64,000 nucleotides of DNA from Halobacillus sp. A5. GTDB lineage: Bacteria > Bacillota > Bacilli > Bacillales > Halobacillaceae. Position numbers and translations under genes: made by a program. The DNA is taken from contig NZ_JAIZEO010000003.1 in the NCBI RefSeq assembly GCF_024189315.1, positions 248,001 to 312,000 of the forward strand. The letters run 5' to 3'. The notes beneath the pieces were generated by a model. That model was given only the letters and a program-made list of their open reading frames with translations, did not search any database and was not told the DNA's origin. This document shows, one piece after another, positions 1-8,031 of the stretch (positions within the stretch are counted from its first letter, which is position 1; each line of letters opens with the position of its first letter).

Positions 1-741
1 CCATGCCGTAGGCTGGTCATCTAATTGCGCAATAAAATGATTAATAACGTTCCCTTCTTCTGGAGCATCTGTAAACAAAAATTCTTTTCTAACCTTTACG
101 CCGTGTTCCTTTAATGCAAGAAAGTAGCCCTCAAGCCTTTCCTGATAACTTGGGGAAAAATCTACATCTCCGACAAAGGCTATTTTTTCATGACCTAAAT
201 CAATTAAATGTTTAATTGCCGTATAGGCGCCAAATCGATTGTTCGTCAAAATAGCATCCGCTTGAATGCTTGGATGATGATGATCGATTAATACGGTAGG
301 TATGCCTGTTTCTATTACTTTGTTAATGTAATTATTGCTTATATGTGAAAGGATCAATACTCCTTCCACCTGTTTATTCTGAATAAAAGCAGGCAGTTGA
401 AGATTATCTTTAGACTGCTGATTAATCGACTGTATCAGTAATCGTTTGTTTCGTCTATTTACCTCGTCTTCCACACTTAAGTAGATTTCACCAAAAAAAC
501 TTCTCATGGAAAACGCAAATTCGGATGCAATTAAAGCGATATTTCCTGAGGAGTACTCTTCATAACCAGTGGATGGAGGAGATGGACGATTATAGACATA
601 GCCTTTATCTGATGCAGCTTTCTTAACGAGTTTTCGGGTTTCTTCACTTACACCGGGTTTACCTGAAAGCGCCTGTGATACGGAATTCTTAGATATATTC
701 AGGTAATCCGCAATATCCTGCATGGTTACTTTCTTCGCCAT
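1..741 (-). CDS. LacI/GalR-family transcriptional repressor (C-terminus beyond the window)
   Basis: This is the N-terminal 247 codons of a LacI-family sugar-responsive repressor; the reading frame is open to the left edge. Residues 1-50 form the helix-turn-helix (MAKKVTMQDIADYL, then SKNSVSQALSG and the hinge-proximal VSEETRKLV), and from about residue 65 the periplasmic-binding-protein-like ligand domain begins (IALIASEFAFSM, later GVLILSHIS and HLIDLGHEKIAFVGD). The ATG at 739-741 is preceded by an AGAGAGG ribosome site. It is divergent from the GH130/ABC operon, and two TAACGTTA palindromes in the shared intergenic region are its likely operators, so it probably represses both itself and that operon until a mannoside-type inducer appears. 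The family call is firm; the inducer is inferred from the neighbours. Confidence 0.93.
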   Translation of the reverse strand, partial: MAKKVTMQDIADYLNISKNSVSQALSGKPGVSEETRKLVKKAASDKGYVYNRPSPPSTGYEEYSSGNIALIASEFAFSMRSFFGEIYLSVEDEVNRRNKRLLIQSINQQSKDNLQLPAFIQNKQVEGVLILSHISNNYINKVIETGIPTVLIDHHHPSIQADAILTNNRFGAYTAIKHLIDLGHEKIAFVGDVDFSPSYQERLEGYFLALKEHGVKVRKEFLFTDAPEEGNVINHFIAQLDDQPTAW

Positions 742-797
742 AATAAAAGGTCAACCTCTCTATTAAAAAGAATCATAGTGTTGTCATCCATTATTTT

Positions 798-807
798 GTA
801 ACGTTAC
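798..807. promoter_or_regulatory. LacI-type operator upstream of the repressor gene
   Basis: Perfect palindrome GTAACGTTAC, about 55 bp upstream of the repressor start. The TAACGTTA core recurs at 911-918 next to the promoter of the divergent operon. The CG-centred palindrome is typical of LacI-family sites, and this copy would allow autoregulation. Confidence 0.6.
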
Positions 808-877
808 TTTAAATATACGTAAATTACAAATCAAATTCAACTATTTAAATTTAATAGTGATATATTTGAAAATTACA

Positions 878-905
878 TTGACATTACTAATGATAAGTTT
901 ATAAT
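878..905 (+). promoter_or_regulatory. Sigma-A promoter of the mannoside operon
   Basis: TTGACA at 878-883 and TATAAT at 900-905, both exact consensus, separated by 16 bp. The second TAACGTTA operator begins 5 bp after the -10 box, where a bound repressor would block initiation. Confidence 0.75.
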
Positions 906-909
906 TACA

Positions 910-919
910 GTAACGTTAA
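910..919. promoter_or_regulatory. LacI-type operator overlapping the transcription start
   Basis: GTAACGTTAA at 910-919 contains the same TAACGTTA core as the site at 798-807. It lies immediately downstream of the -10 box of the operon promoter, the classic place for a repressor site. Confidence 0.65.
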
Positions 920-1020
920 AATTATTTATAAAACAAGTTTGTAATGTGAGATTTATTTTTTTAATTTAAAATGTAAAGGCTTACAACGATTGATTGTAAG
1001 TATTGGAGGGATGAAATGGA

Positions 1021-2109
1021 ATGGAAGTAAAACGCTTTACAGACAACCCAATAATTACACCCGAAGATGTGAAACCATATCATGAAAATCACGAAGTCAT
1101 AGGGGTGTTTAACGCCGGGGTGGCTCAATATAATGGGGAAACTCTGCTTTTATTAAGAGTAGCAGAACGACCGTATAGTCAGGATCGAAATATAGTTAAA
1201 GCACCAGTCATTGATTTCACGCGGCAAGGAAGAGTACTCCGGCTTATCGAGCTTGAAAAATCAGATTCACAGTATGATTTTTCAGATCCGCGTACGATCC
1301 GTTACAGCGGAAAAGATGGAACAGCTTATTTAACATCACTTTCGTATATTCGTATTGCACGTAGTACTGATGGTCAAAACTTTACAGTGGATGATCAGCC
1401 TTTTCTTTACCCGGAAACCAATGAAGAAGCCTGGGGGATCGAGGACCCCAGAGTGACTCAAATGGGCGGTACATACTACATTCAGTACAGTGCAGTGTCT
1501 GATAAAGGTGTAGGAGTCGGGCTCATTTCTACAAAGGATTTCAAGAGTTATTCCAGGCATGGCCTCATGCTTCATCCAGAAAATAAAGACGTAGCCATCT
1601 TTCCGGAAAAAGTGAACGGAAAATATTATGCGCTGCACCGACCTGTTCCTAAAGGTATTGGGAAACCCGAGATTTGGATTGCGGAATCAGATAATCTTCT
1701 GTACTGGGGAAACCATAGACACCTGCTGGGCCTTAGTGAAGAAGGTTGGGATAGCGGAAGAATTGGAGGAGGCGCTGTTCCTTTTAAAACTGAAAATGGA
1801 TGGCTTGAAATATACCACGCGGCGGATAAAAATGATCGTTACTGTCTTGGGGCAGTTCTGCTTGATCTTGAAAATCCAGCCAGAGTATTAGCAAGAACCC
1901 GTCAGCCTATATTAGTGCCTGAGGCTGAATATGAAGTGAATGGGTTCTTTAATCAAGTAGTCTTCACGTGTGGAGTCACGTTACAAAATGATAAAGTTCA
2001 GGTTTATTATGGAGTGGCAGACACATCCATGGCGGTCGCAGAACTAAGTCTTCGGGAGTTAATGGAGGAATTAACTTATGAAACGGTACCTGAAAGTGGT
2101 GGAATTTAA
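1021..2109 (+). CDS. Glycoside hydrolase family 130 protein (probable beta-mannoside phosphorylase)
   Basis: A 362-residue five-bladed beta-propeller of family GH130 (the older DUF377 family). GH130 members mostly cleave beta-mannosidic linkages by phosphorolysis, giving mannose 1-phosphate; some are hydrolases. Visible family features are FNAGVAQYNGETLLLLRVAER at the N-terminus, the WGIEDPRV motif whose Asp142 is at the position of the family's general acid, and the C-terminal blades WLEIYHAADKNDRYCLGAVLLD and VYYGVADTSMAVAEL. A GGAGGG ribosome site precedes the ATG. There is no signal peptide, so it works in the cytoplasm on sugar brought in by the ABC importer four genes on. It overlaps the next gene by one base (TAATG), indicating coupled translation. 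The exact linkage cleaved cannot be read from sequence alone. Confidence 0.88.
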   Translation: MEVKRFTDNPIITPEDVKPYHENHEVIGVFNAGVAQYNGETLLLLRVAERPYSQDRNIVKAPVIDFTRQGRVLRLIELEKSDSQYDFSDPRTIRYSGKDGTAYLTSLSYIRIARSTDGQNFTVDDQPFLYPETNEEAWGIEDPRVTQMGGTYYIQYSAVSDKGVGVGLISTKDFKSYSRHGLMLHPENKDVAIFPEKVNGKYYALHRPVPKGIGKPEIWIAESDNLLYWGNHRHLLGLSEEGWDSGRIGGGAVPFKTENGWLEIYHAADKNDRYCLGAVLLDLENPARVLARTRQPILVPEAEYEVNGFFNQVVFTCGVTLQNDKVQVYYGVADTSMAVAELSLRELMEELTYETVPESGGI

Positions 2110-3053
2110 TGACTTTCAGAGTGAAAAGGCTGCTGGAGCATTATAAAAGTAATGGTTCGATTAACCAGGCAGACAAACTCTTGTTTACAGGTGTAGGTGA
2201 TCGTGATGTTTATAACATTACTGCCCCCTTCCTTGATCAAGGGGAGGAGGTCATCGCTGGAAGAGTAGAGGGCCGGGACACAGAGAATTCAGACGTTATC
2301 TTTTTTATAAAAGAAGGGAATGCATGGAGACCTCGAGAGGGCGCGCCGGTCTATAATCTTCAAGATCCCTTCGTAACTGAAATCCACGGGCAGCTCGTAT
2401 TTGGAGGGGTGAAAATCTCCCGCGGGGAAAACGGCGGTCTTTCCTGGAAAACGGTTTTTTATAAAGGCTCTTCGATTAATGGATTGCAGCCTTTTACCGA
2501 AGGACCCCAAGGAATGAAAGACATTCGTTTAGTAGAACTGGAAAATCATAAAATCGGAGTGTTTACCCGTCCTCAAGGGGAAAAAGGCGGCCGTGGAAAA
2601 ATCGGCTATACCGAAGTAGAACGTCTGGAACAATTAACCCCTTTGATTATGGATCAAGCTTCTCTCGTAAAAAATCACTTCTCAGATGAAGAATGGGGCG
2701 GTGCCAATGAATTATATCTTCTAAAAAATGGAGTGATAGGTGTACTCGGACATATTGCCTGCTTTGCTGATAAAGGAAACCGAAATTATTATCCGTTCGT
2801 GTGCCGTTACTGTCGGGAGTCTAATAAGTTAACTGATATGAGAATAATTGCAGCGCGTTCAGATTTTCCGGAGGGTGAGGCTAAACGTTCCGACCTTAGA
2901 AACGTGTTGTTCAGTGGCGGGATGACCCAGTTGGAGAATGGACAGGTTGAGCTTTATGTAGGAGTAAGTGATGCTGAAGCACATAAAGCGGTTATGCCAA
3001 ATCCGTTTGATTTAATCAATGCGATTTCAATAAATGAAAGGGGAGAAGGATGA
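2109..3053 (+). CDS. DUF1861 / GT108-type beta-propeller protein (MTP-1 family)
   Basis: A 314-residue protein that I recognise as DUF1861, the family that includes the Leishmania mannosyltransferase/phosphorylases acting on beta-1,2-mannan (CAZy GT108), distantly related to GH130 propellers. Typical stretches are DVYNITAPFLDQGEEVIAGR near residue 35, VYNLQDPFVTEIHGQLVFGG near residue 85, and the C-terminal SGGMTQLENGQVELYVGVSD. It lies between a GH130 gene and a sugar ABC importer, overlapping each neighbour by one base. A role in making or phosphorolysing a beta-mannoside, complementary to the GH130 enzyme, is the natural inference; the bacterial members are poorly characterised. No signal peptide or membrane segment is present. 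Confidence 0.75.
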   Translation: MTFRVKRLLEHYKSNGSINQADKLLFTGVGDRDVYNITAPFLDQGEEVIAGRVEGRDTENSDVIFFIKEGNAWRPREGAPVYNLQDPFVTEIHGQLVFGGVKISRGENGGLSWKTVFYKGSSINGLQPFTEGPQGMKDIRLVELENHKIGVFTRPQGEKGGRGKIGYTEVERLEQLTPLIMDQASLVKNHFSDEEWGGANELYLLKNGVIGVLGHIACFADKGNRNYYPFVCRYCRESNKLTDMRIIAARSDFPEGEAKRSDLRNVLFSGGMTQLENGQVELYVGVSDAEAHKAVMPNPFDLINAISINERGEG

Positions 3054-4360
3054 TGAAAAAATTTCGCTTGGTGTTACTGCTGATAACTGTAGGATTTTTG
3101 GCTGCTGGCTGTCAATCAGGAAGTGGGAATGGAGGCGGTTCAGACGGTGAAGTAGAATTTGAATTCTGGGCAGCACCAAACCCTGCTCAGGAAGCTTTTT
3201 GGGAAGAGATGGCTGAGAAGTATATGGAGGAGGAAGACAATGTAAGCATTAATGTCACTCCTATGCCGGAAAGCCCTTCATCCGAAGCGGGCATCCAATC
3301 AGCGATTGCAGCTGGAAATGCTCCAGCGATTTCTGAGAACATCTCTAGAGGATTCGCTGCTCAGTTAGCTGAAAGTAGTGGAATTGTTCCCCTTAATGAA
3401 TTTGAAGGCTATGACGAGTTAATCGAAACGCGTGAAATGGAGGAGACAATGTCATCCTGGCAGTTCACAGATGATCAGCAATTTGTATTGCCTGCTTACT
3501 CCAACCCCATGCTGTTTTCCTGGAGAACTGATATTTTAGAGGATCTAGGTTTTGATGAAGCTCCACGCACTTTTGAAGAAGTGGTAGAAGTGGGGGAAAC
3601 ATTAAAAGAGGAAGAGCCTGATAAATATCTTTGGGCGAGAGCTGACTTGGTTAAGCCGAATTGGTCAGCGAGATGGTTTGATTTCTTCATGCTTTATAAT
3701 GCAGCTTCTGATGGAAATAATTTTGTAGAAGCGAATGAACTTGTAGCGGATGAAGAAGCAGGGATTGAGACGTTTGAATTGTTTAGTGAGATGGCAGAAG
3801 GAGACATGCTTCTTACTCGTGAGGCGACTGACCCCTTTGAATCCGGTGATACGGTCATGATGGATACTGGTCCATGGACCTTTTCATATTGGGATGATAA
3901 GTTTCCTGAAATGGAGCAGGGAGAAACGTATGAACTGACGATGCCTCCTGTTCCTGAGGATAGTGACATAGAAAATCCGAAGACATTTGCGGATACTAAA
4001 GGTCTTTCTATCTATGCTTCAGCAACAGAAGAACAACAACAGGCTGCATTTGATTTTATTAATTGGGTGTATTCAAACTCTGAGAACGATTTAGAGTGGT
4101 TTGAACAGACGAATCTGCCGCCTGCACGTGATGACTTGGCGACAAATGAGGCTTTTACTGAATTTCTAGATGAAAACCCTGAGCTGCAGCCGTATGCGGA
4201 TAATATACCGAACGCTGTGCCTCCGATCGACAGCGAACAAACCGCTGAAATCCAGGAATTGATAGGGACGGAAGGATTAAACCCTGTAGTTCAAGGAGAT
4301 AAAGATGCGGAGCAGGCGTGGGAAGATGTGATGAACGCCATTGATGGGGTGTTGGAGTAA
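3053..4360 (+). CDS. Sugar ABC transporter substrate-binding lipoprotein (CUT1 type)
   Basis: The solute-binding protein of a carbohydrate ABC importer, extracellular-solute-binding family 1. The first 20 residues (MKKFRLVLLLITVGFLAAGC) are a lipoprotein signal with lipobox LAAGC, followed by a Gly/Ser-rich linker and the binding domain starting at VEFEFWAAPNPAQEAFW. The mature protein is very acidic, as expected in a salt-adapted Gram-positive. A start at 3053 rather than the ATG at 3050 gives better spacing from the AAGGGGAG ribosome site and a one-base overlap with the previous stop codon. It is followed directly by two permease genes but by no ATPase, so it probably shares an MsmX-like multipurpose ATPase encoded elsewhere, as is common for CUT1 systems in Bacilli. 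The ligand is probably a mannoside oligosaccharide. Confidence 0.9.
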   Translation: MKKFRLVLLLITVGFLAAGCQSGSGNGGGSDGEVEFEFWAAPNPAQEAFWEEMAEKYMEEEDNVSINVTPMPESPSSEAGIQSAIAAGNAPAISENISRGFAAQLAESSGIVPLNEFEGYDELIETREMEETMSSWQFTDDQQFVLPAYSNPMLFSWRTDILEDLGFDEAPRTFEEVVEVGETLKEEEPDKYLWARADLVKPNWSARWFDFFMLYNAASDGNNFVEANELVADEEAGIETFELFSEMAEGDMLLTREATDPFESGDTVMMDTGPWTFSYWDDKFPEMEQGETYELTMPPVPEDSDIENPKTFADTKGLSIYASATEEQQQAAFDFINWVYSNSENDLEWFEQTNLPPARDDLATNEAFTEFLDENPELQPYADNIPNAVPPIDSEQTAEIQELIGTEGLNPVVQGDKDAEQAWEDVMNAIDGVLE

Positions 4361-5239
4361 ATGGATAAGAGTAATGCGAGGCTGGGTTGGCTGTTTGCCA
4401 GCCCTTACCTCATCTATTCACTCATATTTTTTCTGTTTCCTTTATTATGGGCGACGTATTTAGCCTTTACCAACTGGAATCTTATTGCTCCTGATTATGA
4501 ATTTGTAGGGATCCAAAACTTTATTGAAGCTTTTTTCAGTGAGAGTGTGCGTGCTGCTTTTTTTGTGACGTATAAGTTCCTTGGAATGTTTGTGCCCATT
4601 GTGGTCGGCGGAGCTTTACTACTTGCGATGCTCATCCACTCTTTACCGAAATTTAAAGGCTTGTTTTCTGTTGCTTTCTTTTTACCTTACTTAGCTTCAG
4701 GTGTAGCTTCTGCGATTGTTGTTAACGGGATCTTATCCCACAACAGCCCATTTAACATATGGCTCCGTGGCACCTTTGGCCTGGACATTGACTGGCTGGG
4801 ATCATCGATCTTAGCTCCATTAATTATTGCGCTTATGATGGCCTGGAAGTTCGCAGGTTATTATGCGCTTCTTTTCGTTGCCGGTCTGGAAAGTATTCCA
4901 AAAGATGTGTATGAAGCGGCGGAAATGGATGGGGCGGTTGGAATTAAAAAGTTCTGGCACGTGACCATTCCGATGCTGTATCCATCTTTCTATACAGTAA
5001 CGATATTGGCAGTCGGCCTTATGTTTGGTATTTTTACCGAGCCTTACGTACTAACAGGCGGCGGACCGGATTTATCCACTCATACGTGGCAGCTGGAAAT
5101 ATACAGTCAAGCCTTCGAGCGATTGAATGCTGGGTATGGAACAGCGATTGCTGTTATTAATTCCATTGTAACGTTCGGCTCCATCTTAGTGTTCCGAAAA
5201 ATTCTGGAGAAATGGGGGGCAAAACATGGCTGGGAATAA
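4361..5239 (+). CDS. Sugar ABC transporter permease, MalF/UgpA type
   Basis: A 292-residue integral membrane subunit with six predicted helices. The first is LFASPYLIYSLIFFLFPLLW, and the cytoplasmic EAA loop reads EAAEMDGAVGIKKFWHVTIP near residue 185, the contact site for the ATPase. The start codon directly follows the stop of the binding-protein gene, and the 3' end overlaps the next permease by 14 bp, so the transport genes are translationally coupled. CUT1 family assignment is firm; the substrate is inferred from the operon. Confidence 0.92.
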   Translation: MDKSNARLGWLFASPYLIYSLIFFLFPLLWATYLAFTNWNLIAPDYEFVGIQNFIEAFFSESVRAAFFVTYKFLGMFVPIVVGGALLLAMLIHSLPKFKGLFSVAFFLPYLASGVASAIVVNGILSHNSPFNIWLRGTFGLDIDWLGSSILAPLIIALMMAWKFAGYYALLFVAGLESIPKDVYEAAEMDGAVGIKKFWHVTIPMLYPSFYTVTILAVGLMFGIFTEPYVLTGGGPDLSTHTWQLEIYSQAFERLNAGYGTAIAVINSIVTFGSILVFRKILEKWGAKHGWE

Positions 5240-6056
5240 TAGACTTAAACTGACATTACTGTACATCGTCGCTTTTACTGTGCTGATTGTAATGGTCTCT
5301 CCTTATCTTTATATGGTTCTTGGCTCGTTTGCCTCGTGGGATCAGGTCGACCGCAAAATCATTCCGACAGAGTTTTCGTTAAGGTCGTATGAGTGGTTGT
5401 TTTTCGGTGGAGAAGGAGCCAATGCCAGACCGTGGATGAGAGCTTTTTTTAACAGTGTTTTCGTAAGTACTACTTCCTCCATTCTTATGATAGCCACAGC
5501 CCTGCTTGTAGGTTATTCATTAGCTAAACTTAAATTTAAAGGCAATCGCCTCATTAATAATGTGATATTATTCCAAATGTTTTATCCTGCGGTCATCTTG
5601 TTGATTCCCCTGTTCTTACTCATTCGGTATTTTGGTATGTATGATACGTACTGGGCAATGATCCTTCCTAAAGCAGTTAATCTTTGGGCTATCTTTATGT
5701 ACACGAACTTCTTTAGAGGTCTCCCCAATGAGTTATTAGAAGCAGCCAAAATCGACGGGGCCAGCCAGTGGAAGATCGTTTGGAAAATTGTCCTGCCCAT
5801 GTCCAAATCCATTACGACCATTATCTTTTTATTCGTATTTATGGAGAGGTGGGTCGAATTATTATGGGATATGCTCGTTGTAAACAGTGAAGAGATGCTG
5901 ACATTGAACGTGTTGCTGGCTCAAATGTTCGGACCGTATGGAGGGTATCCGGGACCTATGTATGCCGCATCTGTTCTCTTAACTCTGCCCATTCTGATCC
6001 TGTTCATCATCTTCAGCAAAAACTTCAAAAAAGGCATGCAGTTTGTATTGAAGTGA
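5226..6056 (+). CDS. Sugar ABC transporter permease, MalG/UgpE type
   Basis: The second permease subunit, 276 residues, about six helices, with the EAA loop EAAKIDGASQWKIVWKIVLP near residue 175 and the short cytoplasmic tail ending KKGMQFVLK that is usual for MalG-type subunits. It starts within the end of the MalF-type gene behind a GGGGGG ribosome site. The next 80 bp hold a copy of the GTACCNGGTAC repeat, so it may be the last gene of the first transcription unit or the repeat may have been inserted into a longer operon. Confidence 0.92.
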   Translation: MAGNNRLKLTLLYIVAFTVLIVMVSPYLYMVLGSFASWDQVDRKIIPTEFSLRSYEWLFFGGEGANARPWMRAFFNSVFVSTTSSILMIATALLVGYSLAKLKFKGNRLINNVILFQMFYPAVILLIPLFLLIRYFGMYDTYWAMILPKAVNLWAIFMYTNFFRGLPNELLEAAKIDGASQWKIVWKIVLPMSKSITTIIFLFVFMERWVELLWDMLVVNSEEMLTLNVLLAQMFGPYGGYPGPMYAASVLLTLPILILFIIFSKNFKKGMQFVLK

Positions 6057-6080
6057 CGGAATGATGAATTGATGAATTAA

Positions 6081-6120
6081 TGTGTACCTGGTACACAGAA
6101 AAATAAGAAAAAAACTATTT
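6081..6120 (+). repeat. Single GTACCNGGTAC repeat unit with purine-rich tail
   Basis: Core palindrome GTACCTGGTAC at 6084-6094 sits in a 17-bp perfect palindrome, 6081-6097 (apart from its central base). It is followed by the A-rich tail ACAGAAAAATAAG, closely related to the tails at 38022, 38439 and 56990. No partner unit lies 28 bp away on either side. It occupies the space between the MalG-type permease and the isomerase gene. Confidence 0.85.
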
Positions 6121-6137
6121 ATAGGAAGGTGTGGTGC

Positions 6138-6899
6138 GTGATTAATCGTCAAATTGGGTTGCAGCTTTATTCGTTGAAGGAGTATACGGAGAAGGATTTT
6201 TTAGGGACGTTGGAGAAGGTTGCTCAAGCGGGGTATGATGGGGTTGAGTTTGCTGGTTATTTTGGGACCTCTGCTTCTGAGCTGCACAATACATTAAATC
6301 AGCTGGGGCTTAAAGCCGCAGGCAGTCATATAGGAATTGAAGATTTAGAGAATAATTTAAACAGCGTGATAGAGTATTCTTTAGAAATCAAGAGTCCATA
6401 TATTATCTGCCCTGGCCTTCCCGGGTCTTACAGAAACAGCGCGGATGATTATAAGCGGACGGCCGAAAAGTTTAATAGAGTTGGAGAAACCTGCCGTGAA
6501 CAGGGGATTCTTTTTGGCTATCACAATCATCATGTTGAATTTGAAAAGTATAAGGGAGAATACGGGCTCGATCTTTTAGTTAACCATACAGGAAAAGACA
6601 ATATGTTTATCGAATTAGATACGTACTGGGCTGAGGTGTGTGGTATCAAGTCAGTAGACCTCATTAGTAAGTATCAGGACCGCTGCAAGATTCTGCATAT
6701 GAAAGACATGAACAACTTTGAAGAAAAAAGAAATGTTGAAGTTGGAAGCGGCGCGATGGATTTTAAGGAGATTGTACGATTGGGCCGACAGCACAACATC
6801 GAGTGGTACACAGTCGAGCAGGAGGAGTATGACAAAAACCCGCTGCTTAGCATCCAGGAAAGCTATCAGTATTTAAATAGAATTTTGCAAGGAGGATGA
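6138..6899 (+). CDS. Sugar phosphate isomerase/epimerase-like TIM-barrel protein
   Basis: A 253-residue xylose-isomerase-like TIM barrel (IolE/ketose 3-epimerase superfamily). Metal-site motifs are YHNHHVEF near residue 133, FIELDTYWAEVCG near residue 155, LHMKDMN near residue 183 and WYTVEQEEYD near residue 217. I place the start at the GTG at 6138, because the GTG nine bases upstream lies within the AGGAAGG ribosome site. It is followed after six bases by a Gfo/Idh/MocA oxidoreductase, a pairing common in clusters that modify unusual sugars through keto intermediates. The substrate is unknown; given the upstream mannoside genes, a keto-sugar from that pathway is possible. Confidence 0.85.
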   Translation: MINRQIGLQLYSLKEYTEKDFLGTLEKVAQAGYDGVEFAGYFGTSASELHNTLNQLGLKAAGSHIGIEDLENNLNSVIEYSLEIKSPYIICPGLPGSYRNSADDYKRTAEKFNRVGETCREQGILFGYHNHHVEFEKYKGEYGLDLLVNHTGKDNMFIELDTYWAEVCGIKSVDLISKYQDRCKILHMKDMNNFEEKRNVEVGSGAMDFKEIVRLGRQHNIEWYTVEQEEYDKNPLLSIQESYQYLNRILQGG

Positions 6900-6905
6900 T
6901 CAAAT

Positions 6906-7985
6906 ATGAAAGAAACGGGATTAAAGGTAGGAATCATAGGCTGCGGCGGTATTGCCAACGGCAAACAAATGCCAAGTCTCTCAAAAATAAAGGCAGTTCA
7001 AATGGTTGCTTTTTGTGACATAGTCGAAGAACGCGCTCAAAAAGCAGCCGGTCAATATGGCAGCAGTGAGGCAAAAGTATTTACAGATTATCAAGACTTA
7101 CTTAAAGAAGAGATCGATGTAGTCCACGTCTGTACCCCGAATAGATCACATGCAGAAATTAGTATTGCTGCTTTAGAATCAGGAAAGCATGTCATGTGTG
7201 AAAAGCCTATGGCTAAAACAGCTGAAGAAGCCCGGCTGATGACAGAAGCTGCTAAAGCCAGCGGGAAACGCTTAGCTATTGGTTACAACAATCGTTTCCG
7301 TAATGATTCCCAGTACTTAAAACAAGCTTGTGAAAACGGAGAGTTAGGAGATATTTACTTCGCTAAAGCGCATGCTATACGAAGACGTGCCGTTCCGACG
7401 TGGGGGGTGTTTTTAAACGAAGAAGAGCAGGGTGGAGGACCGCTAATTGATATTGGTACACATGCTCTTGACTTGACGCTGTGGTTAATGAATAACTACG
7501 AAGTAAAAAGTGTCATGGGGAACATTTACCATAAGCTATCGGACAAAGAAAACGCGGCAAACGCTTTTGGTCCGTGGGATCCGAAGGAATTTAACGTGGA
7601 AGATTCAGCTTTTGGTTTTATCACTATGAAAAATGGAGCGACCGTCATACTTGAATCAAGCTGGGCTTTAAACTCTCTTGATATTGGAGAGGCGCAGAGT
7701 ACGCTGTGCGGAACTGAAGGTGGAGCTGATATGAAAGATGGTCTGAGGATTAACGGGGAAAAATACGGAAAGTTACATATCACTAAACCAGATCTTGATG
7801 CAGGGGGAGTTGATTTCTACAGCGGTGAAGACGAAAGTGACAGTGATCGAGAAGCGAGGCTGTGGATTGACAGTCTGCTAAATAATAAAGAAACGGTCGT
7901 TCAGCCTGAGCAGGCACTAGTTGTCAGCGAAATTCTTGAGGCTGTTTATGAGTCGGCAAGAACGGGACAGCCCGTATATTTCTAA
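6906..7985 (+). CDS. Gfo/Idh/MocA family oxidoreductase
   Basis: A 359-residue NAD(P)-dependent sugar or polyol dehydrogenase. Residues 7-30 form the Rossmann dinucleotide site (VGIIGCGGIANGKQM), the CEKPMAKT motif with the conserved Lys lies near residue 100, and GGGPLIDIGTHALDLTLWLM near residue 178 contains the Asp/His pair typical of the catalytic centre. A strong AAGGAGGATGATC ribosome site precedes the ATG. It follows the TIM-barrel gene closely and ends at a strong bidirectional terminator, so the two form the end of the cassette. Reaction direction and substrate cannot be deduced. Confidence 0.9.
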   Translation: MKETGLKVGIIGCGGIANGKQMPSLSKIKAVQMVAFCDIVEERAQKAAGQYGSSEAKVFTDYQDLLKEEIDVVHVCTPNRSHAEISIAALESGKHVMCEKPMAKTAEEARLMTEAAKASGKRLAIGYNNRFRNDSQYLKQACENGELGDIYFAKAHAIRRRAVPTWGVFLNEEEQGGGPLIDIGTHALDLTLWLMNNYEVKSVMGNIYHKLSDKENAANAFGPWDPKEFNVEDSAFGFITMKNGATVILESSWALNSLDIGEAQSTLCGTEGGADMKDGLRINGEKYGKLHITKPDLDAGGVDFYSGEDESDSDREARLWIDSLLNNKETVVQPEQALVVSEILEAVYESARTGQPVYF

Positions 7986-7990
7986 TTGTA

Positions 7991-8031
7991 AAGGTAAATG
8001 GAGGAAGCTGCTCCATTTACCTTATTTTTTT
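7991..8031. terminator. Bidirectional rho-independent terminator
   Basis: A perfect 13-bp stem (7991-8003 with 8011-8023, arms AAGGTAAATGGAG/CTCCATTTACCTT) around a 7-base loop, followed on the plus strand by a T-run. It separates the convergent oxidoreductase and HAD genes; the stop codon of the HAD gene lies inside the right arm. Confidence 0.9.
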
